The notes under the pieces are model-generated. The model searched no databases. It was not told where the DNA came from and was given only the letters and a program-made list of their open reading frames with translations. Positions 59,924 through 64,000 of a stretch of 64,000 bases of DNA are shown here, piece after piece. Every line of letters begins with the position of its first letter. Positions within the stretch are counted from its first letter, which is position 1. The DNA is from Pseudodesulfovibrio tunisiensis. Its GTDB lineage: Bacteria; Desulfobacterota; Desulfovibrionia; Desulfovibrionales; Desulfovibrionaceae. The DNA is taken from NCBI RefSeq assembly GCF_022809775.1, contig NZ_CP094380.1:3137501-3201500 (forward strand), in the 5' to 3' direction. A program made the translations under genes and the position numbers.

Positions 59924-60853
59924 TTTCTTCAAGGCGCGTCGCCGCGCCGTCTTCGCCGTGCCATCCTGCAAGGGGAAGGTTTCGCCCTTCCCGGGCGAGT
60001 TCATTTTTTTGTTGGGGCAAAAAAATAAACGAAAAAAAAGCCCCTTTGCACTGTGCTCCCGCCTCCCTCGGGCAGGAACCAGTAGCGACCTTTCGCCGGG
60101 CGATTGCGACGTTTTCTGCGAAAACCGCATCGCCCCGGCTTCGGTCGCCTCGACTGGTTCCAAGCCCTCGCGAGCCGAAATTCGGTCTAAGTAAGGAACA
60201 CTGTTCCGGGCGTGACGAGTCGCCCCAGCTCTACCAAGCTCCCTCGGCCCAACCAGCTTTCCACCGTTTCCCTTTGATCAAGGCTTCCGTCCCAGTGGCG
60301 GACGCACAGTAGACCAGCCTTGATCAAGTAGGAAACGCGCACGGCTGGGGCGGTCGATAAAAGGCGTTTTTTGCCTACTTTTGTTCGCCTTGAAACAAAA
60401 GTAGGTCGCCGGGGGAGGCGAAACATCCCCTTGAAAGCTCGTAAGGCGTGTACGGCGAATTGCTTCGCCCGGCCCGGGGTACCGAGCTGGTACAGCCCCA
60501 TCTCTTCAGGGCGCGTCGCCGCGCCGTCTTCGCCGTGCCATCCTGCAAGGTGAGGATTTCGCCCTTCCCGGGCGAGTTCATTTTTTTGTTGGGGCAAAAA
60601 AATAAACGAAAAAAAAGCCCCTTTGCACTGTGCTCCCGACTCCCTCGGGCAGGAACCAGTAGCGCCCTTTCGCCGGGCGATTGCGACGTCTCCTGCGGAA
60701 ACCGCATCGCCCCGGCTTCGGTCGCTTCGACTGGTTCCAAGCCCTCGCGAGCCGAAATTCGGTCTAAGTAAGGAACACTGTTCCGGGCGTGACGAGTCGC
60801 CCCAGCTCTACCAAGCTCCCTCGGCCCAACCAACTCTCCACCGTTTCCCTTTT
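59924..60853. repeat. Duplicated hairpin-rich non-coding element next to the CRISPR array
   Basis: A block of about 340 bp occurs twice, at about 59930-60275 and 60507-60853, at a constant offset of 577 bp and nearly identical. Each copy can fold into a long stem with outer arms GGAACCAGT / ACTGGTTCC, and contains CCGAAATTCGG and GGAACACTGTTCC palindromes. A third partial copy of its left module (ACGGCGAATTGCTTCGCC) is at 60872, as at 60452. Between the copies are an inverted repeat TTGATCAAGGCT / AGCCTTGATCAA (60274-60285, 60316-60327) and a hairpin CCTACTTTTGTT / AACAAAAGTAGG (60374-60385, 60394-60405). No gene is credible in this stretch; 60854-61117 holds only the partial copy and a ribosome site. 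Confidence 0.85.
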
Positions 60854-61117
60854 CAAGTTGGCGCGCAGTTGACGGCGAATTGCTTCGCCCGGCACAGCCC
60901 GCCAAGCTGGTACGGCCCCAGCTTTTCAAGGCGCGTAACCGCGCCGCTTGCACCGTATTCCCTCTCGACGAACCATATGCCTTCGTGCTACTGCAAGCGC
61001 AAAAATATGGGGCGGAGCTCATCGGTTTCGTCCCTGTTTCCGCCCGGGACCCTGACTGCGTTGGTCTGGGCCATTTCCCGCCGGGCGGTTTTTCATTGCT
61101 ATTCCGGGAGGCTTTTC

Positions 61118-61309
61118 ATGGACAAGTATCAGAAGCAGGCGTTACAGGTGGCCAAGGAAGTGGTCATCAAATTCATTGAGGTGGGGCGTATCTCCCCCAC
61201 GAATTTCGGCCAGAATTTCGATGCCATCTACAAGGATGTCATGAACACCATTGCCGGAAGCCCGTCTTCTGCCGTGGAATCCTCGGATATCGAACCGGAG
61301 CAGGATTAA
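61118..61309 (+). CDS. Small conserved hypothetical protein
   Basis: A 63-residue protein starting ATG 61118 with GGGAGG seven bases upstream. The first 45 residues (KYQKQALQVAKEVVIKFIEV...FGQNFDAIYKDVMNTIAG) are probably a helical bundle; the last 18 are acidic and disordered. It seems to be a desulfovibrio-type small protein of unknown function, with no motif I can assign. The TAA is directly followed by the ubiE/menG ATG with no gap, so the two are co-translated. The upstream frame extends into the repeat element but has no coding character there. Confidence 0.75.
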   Translation: MDKYQKQALQVAKEVVIKFIEVGRISPTNFGQNFDAIYKDVMNTIAGSPSSAVESSDIEPEQD

Positions 61310-62146
61310 ATGGCCGGGCAGGAATGCCGTTCGGCCACGGGCGCGACCAATCATGTCGAGCATGGCCGTCGGGTGGCCGACATGTTCGGCCGCATCGCCG
61401 GATGGTACGACTTTCTCAATCATTTCCTTTCCCTTGGTCAGGACATCTACTGGCGGCACCGGCTGGCGCGCGCGGCGCGACCCGAGCCGGGCGGCTGGGT
61501 GCTCGACCTTGCCGCAGGCACGCTGGACGTATCCGTGGAACTGCTGCGCCAGTATCCGGATGTGCGCATCGCGGCTCTGGACTTTGCCCTGCCCATGCTG
61601 GAGCAGGGGCGTCGCAAGAAGGTCCGTGACGGCCGCGAGGCCCATATCTTTCCGGTTCAGGCGGACGGCAGGAGCCTGCCGCTGCCGGACGAATCCATGT
61701 CCGCCGCCACCATAGCCTTCGGCATCCGCAACATCCTTCCGCGCATGGACGCGTTTCGCGAATTCCACCGCGTGCTCAAGCCCGGGGCGCGACTCTGCGT
61801 GCTGGAATTCGGTACCGGAAGCCGCAAGGTCTGGAAGGGACTGTACAATTTCTATCTGGACAAGCTGCTGCCCTTTGTGGGCGACAGGATTTCCGGCGAT
61901 CCCATGGCCTACCGCTATCTTGCCGACACCATCCGGGAGTTTCCGGACGAACGGGCGCTGGCAAGGGAGATGGTGGACGCTGGGTTTGAAAGGGTTTACC
62001 ACGTGCCCATGATGTCGGGCATCGTGTACCTGCACGTGGCGGAGAAGCCTGCGGCGCAGGCTGACGGCGGAAAGTCGGACGCCTCGGCGGGAAAGACCGG
62101 AAAGCGGTCCGCTACATGGAAGAAAGGGACTGGCCGAGGGAAATGA
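61310..62146 (+). CDS. UbiE/MenG-family quinone C-methyltransferase
   Basis: A 278-residue SAM-dependent methyltransferase of the UbiE/MenG class that would methylate demethylmenaquinone in the last step of menaquinone synthesis. Features: VADMFGRIAGWYDFLNHFLS (about 23-42), the SAM-binding LDLAAGTLDVSVELL (about 65-79), FGIRNILPRMDAFREFHRVL (about 137-156). The C-terminus after about residue 245 is a low-complexity Gly/Ser/Lys tail overlapping the convergent DUF2065 gene by 35 bases, and is unlikely to be functional. A futalosine hydrolase gene lies 1.6 kb on, consistent with menaquinone through the futalosine route. Confidence 0.9.
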   Translation: MAGQECRSATGATNHVEHGRRVADMFGRIAGWYDFLNHFLSLGQDIYWRHRLARAARPEPGGWVLDLAAGTLDVSVELLRQYPDVRIAALDFALPMLEQGRRKKVRDGREAHIFPVQADGRSLPLPDESMSAATIAFGIRNILPRMDAFREFHRVLKPGARLCVLEFGTGSRKVWKGLYNFYLDKLLPFVGDRISGDPMAYRYLADTIREFPDERALAREMVDAGFERVYHVPMMSGIVYLHVAEKPAAQADGGKSDASAGKTGKRSATWKKGTGRGK

Positions 62147-62321
62147 CGAGCAGGCCGAGGATGATGGCTGCGAGCCCGATGAACCGGAGAAATTTCGGGG
62201 GCTGGCTGGCCATGGTCAGCAGCATGCGCGGCATTTTTTCCGCAAAAAGAAAATACGGGATTCCCTCGAACACGAGCGCCAGCCCTACGGCGGCGAGGAG
62301 CAGGGTCCAGTCGATATTCAT
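62112..62321 (-). CDS. DUF2065 family small membrane protein
   Basis: A 69-residue membrane protein with two TM helices: WTLLLAAVGLALVFEGIPYF (5-24) and FIGLAAIILGLLVISLGQSL (47-66). The first helix motif VFEGIPYFLFAEKM is characteristic of DUF2065 (YjeT-type) proteins. The function is unknown. ATG 62321 has no strong ribosome site, so the translation level may be low. It is convergent with the quinone methyltransferase and overlaps its 3' end. Confidence 0.85.
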   Translation of the reverse strand: MNIDWTLLLAAVGLALVFEGIPYFLFAEKMPRMLLTMASQPPKFLRFIGLAAIILGLLVISLGQSLSSM

Positions 62322-62390
62322 GAAGACTACGTATCCGGGCGCGAGACGAATGTCCACACCGGAACGCGCGCAACTCGGAGATATGATCGA

Positions 62391-63710
62391 ATGAGCATGG
62401 TTACTTTTGAACAGCTTCAAAGCAAGAAGAACGCCGTGGCCGTGGTTGGTCTCGGCTATGTAGGTCTGCCTCTGGCCGTGGCTCTGGGCCGTCATTTCCG
62501 CGTTCTGGGCGTGGATGTGTCCGAACGCCGCATCGCGGAACTCAGGCGGAACATCGACCGCACCGGCGAGGTGGACTATTCCACCGTGGGCGATGTGGAT
62601 GTGACGTATACCTCGAATCCGGCTGATCTGGCCGAGGCCCGCGTCATTCTGGTGGCCGTGCCCACGCCCATCGACGAATACCGTTCCCCGGACCTGCGGC
62701 CCGTTGTGGGCGCGTCCCGGTCCGTGGGCAGGCATCTCCAGCCCGGTTCCGTGGTGGTGTACGAATCCACGGTCTATCCCGGGGTGACCGAAGAGGTGTG
62801 CGTGCCGCTGCTGGAAGAGGAGTCCGGCCTGAAATGCGGCAGGGACTTCTGGGTCGGCTATTCCCCGGAGCGCATCAACCCGGGCGACCGGGAACATCGG
62901 CTGGAAACCATCGTCAAGGTGGTGGCCGGACAGGACGAGGCTTCCGGCGACCTGCTCCAGAAGGTCTACGGCTCCGTGGTCAAGGCCGGCACCTTCCGCG
63001 CGCACAACATCCGCACCGCAGAGGCGGCCAAGGTCATCGAGAATACCCAGCGCGACCTGAACATCGCGCTCATGAACGAGTTGTCCATGATCTTCGACCG
63101 CATGGGCATCGATACGCTCGACGTGCTTGAAGCCGCCGGAACCAAATGGAATTTTCTCAAATTCAGGCCCGGTCTGGTGGGCGGACACTGCATTGGCGTG
63201 GACCCGTACTACCTGACCTTCAAGGCCGAGGCCGAGGGCTTTCATCCGCAGGTGATTCTGGGCGGTCGTCGCATCAACGACGGCATGGGCAAGTTCATTG
63301 CCGAGTCCACGGTCAAGCGGCTGATCAGCTCGGGCGCACGCATCAAGGGCGCTCGCGTGGGCGTGCTGGGCGTGACCTTTAAGGAGAACGTGCCCGACCT
63401 GCGCAATACCCGCGTGGTGGACGTGGTGCACGAGCTGCAGGACTACGGGGTTGCCACGCTGGTGCACGATGCCATGGCCGACTCCGAGGAAGCGCAGCGC
63501 GAACTCGGCATCGAGCTGTGCGGTCTGGATGCGTTCCGCAATCTGGACGCCCTGATTCTCGCCGTGTCCCATGACGAGTATCGGGACATCGAGCTGGCCG
63601 AGATCAAAACCTGGTTTGCGGATCAGGAACTGGCCCTGATCATCGACGTGAAGGGATTTTTCGACCGCGCCGCACTGGATCACGCCGGCATCGCCTACTG
63701 GCGGCTGTAA
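62391..63710 (+). CDS. Nucleotide sugar dehydrogenase (UDP-sugar 6-dehydrogenase family)
   Basis: A 439-residue NAD-dependent dehydrogenase of the UDP-glucose/UDP-ManNAc dehydrogenase family; closest in pattern to TviB/WbpA-type UDP-GlcNAc/GalNAc dehydrogenases. Features: the Rossmann loop VAVVGLGYVGLPLAVALG (15-32), VPTPIDEYRSPDL (about 98-110), the central domain with STVYPGVTEE and NTQRDLNIALMNE, and the catalytic Cys in GGHCIGVDPYYL (about 264-275). The C-terminal part has GVTFKENVPDLRNTRVVDVV. It makes uronic acid sugar nucleotides for surface polysaccharides. No other polysaccharide gene is in the window. Confidence 0.92.
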   Translation: MSMVTFEQLQSKKNAVAVVGLGYVGLPLAVALGRHFRVLGVDVSERRIAELRRNIDRTGEVDYSTVGDVDVTYTSNPADLAEARVILVAVPTPIDEYRSPDLRPVVGASRSVGRHLQPGSVVVYESTVYPGVTEEVCVPLLEEESGLKCGRDFWVGYSPERINPGDREHRLETIVKVVAGQDEASGDLLQKVYGSVVKAGTFRAHNIRTAEAAKVIENTQRDLNIALMNELSMIFDRMGIDTLDVLEAAGTKWNFLKFRPGLVGGHCIGVDPYYLTFKAEAEGFHPQVILGGRRINDGMGKFIAESTVKRLISSGARIKGARVGVLGVTFKENVPDLRNTRVVDVVHELQDYGVATLVHDAMADSEEAQRELGIELCGLDAFRNLDALILAVSHDEYRDIELAEIKTWFADQELALIIDVKGFFDRAALDHAGIAYWRL

Positions 63711-63722
63711 TCGGAGGCCGGG

Positions 63723-64000
63723 GTGCTCGTTCTTGCCACTGCCACGCCTAGGGAGATGAAGGCCGTACTGGCCGGATTCGGCGAGCGTGCGACCGTGGAG
63801 CAGGGCAGTCCCGTACCGCTGGAACTTCGGGGCAGGTCGGTTCTTCTGGTCGTGACCGGCGTGGGCGTGGTCAATGCCGCGCTTGCCGCCGGAATGCTGC
63901 TCGCCCGGGAGGACGTGGACGGTGTGGTCAATCTCGGGGTTGCCGGGGCATTCGACCCGGAAACGCATCCCCTTGGTTCGGCCCATGCCGCGGAGTGCGA
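63723..64000 (+). CDS. mqnB: Futalosine hydrolase MqnB (start only; cut by right edge)
   Basis: Only the first 92 residues are present. They read VLVLATATPREMKAVLAGFG at the start (GTG 63723) and VTGVGVVNAALAAGMLLA (about 43-60) followed by VNLGVAGAFDP, the pattern of the nucleoside phosphorylase-like futalosine hydrolase/MTA-SAH nucleosidase family. Hydrolysis of futalosine releases hypoxanthine in the alternative menaquinone pathway. GGAGG lies before the GTG. Membership could also be an MTA/SAH nucleosidase; the ATATPREM opening and the taxonomic context favour MqnB. Confidence 0.8.
   Translation, partial: MLVLATATPREMKAVLAGFGERATVEQGSPVPLELRGRSVLLVVTGVGVVNAALAAGMLLAREDVDGVVNLGVAGAFDPETHPLGSAHAAEC

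Noticed and set aside
60375..61022. Minus-strand 215-codon ORF across the structured repeat
   Set aside because: It follows repeats and hairpins, has no start signal, and the homologous copy breaks frame; not a supported gene.
62322..63986. Extension of the DUF2065 frame upstream into a ~620-residue minus-strand ORF
   Set aside because: It covers the dehydrogenase gene in antisense, is His/Gln/Gly-rich shadow sequence, and the DUF2065 family starts at the ATG 62321.

Overview
The window looks like a chromosomal segment of a high-GC, sulfate-reducing deltaproteobacterium of the Desulfovibrionaceae. The evidence is a tetraheme cytochrome c3 (34914-35309), an aldehyde ferredoxin oxidoreductase, an anaerobic cobalamin cluster (cbiD-cbiG-cobJ), glutamate-1-semialdehyde aminotransferase next to an AhbA/B-type siroheme decarboxylase subunit (alternative heme route), a futalosine hydrolase start at the right edge, and a mannose-type PTS remnant (EIID-HPr-EI). 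The genus is inferred; no rRNA or tRNA gene was found.

Layout. 0-7.3 kb: DUF401 permease (cut by the left edge), a small helical protein, an RND efflux operon with a visible promoter and operator-like palindrome, an acetyltransferase and a TPR protein. 7.3-12.7 kb: a tandem palindromic repeat array, the AOR/class II aldolase pair (AOR frameshifted near its end), and an HxlR-type regulator divergent from a nitroreductase / decayed ABM monooxygenase / flavodoxin-like reductase operon. 12.8-26 kb: two PAS histidine kinases, YjbQ, a SLOG-like protein, a 30-residue membrane microprotein missed by ORF length cut-offs, a CPBP protease, adenine deaminase, a phospholipase C-like protein, methionine aminopeptidase, a MATE pump and a GNAT enzyme. 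26-35.3 kb: hemL-ahb, a second palindromic array of the same family, gpsA, a lipoprotein, two DUF2867 proteins running into the cobalamin genes, and cytochrome c3. 35.4-41.5 kb: a very acidic repeat-motif protein, an aminotransferase plus DksA-like zinc finger, a long perfect palindrome, and a potassium channel/KefB-like pair.

41.7-47.1 kb is the translation/export block ffh-rpsP-khpA-rimM-trmD-rplS-rnhB, in which trmD is fused to a second RNA methyltransferase domain. A DMSO-reductase-type operon (catalytic subunit, FeS subunit, frameshifted TorD-type chaperone, no membrane anchor) and a hybrid sensor kinase lie between rnhB and yraN. Then follow rsmI-bioB-bioY and the PTS genes. 59.6-61.1 kb is an accessory stretch: a three-repeat type I-E-like CRISPR array without cas genes, abutting a duplicated, hairpin-rich non-coding repeat. 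The window ends with a UbiE-type methyltransferase, a DUF2065 protein, a UDP-sugar dehydrogenase and the start of mqnB.

The most unusual signals are: (i) two tandem palindromic arrays about 20 kb apart, both between divergent genes, whose inner stems differ in sequence but stay complementary; (ii) the CRISPR/structured-repeat junction; (iii) three genes with frame lesions, two at homopolymer runs; (iv) the microprotein with an upstream TGTCTCA box array and a near-sigma54 promoter; (v) a sensor kinase whose H-box has lost the acidic residue after the histidine.
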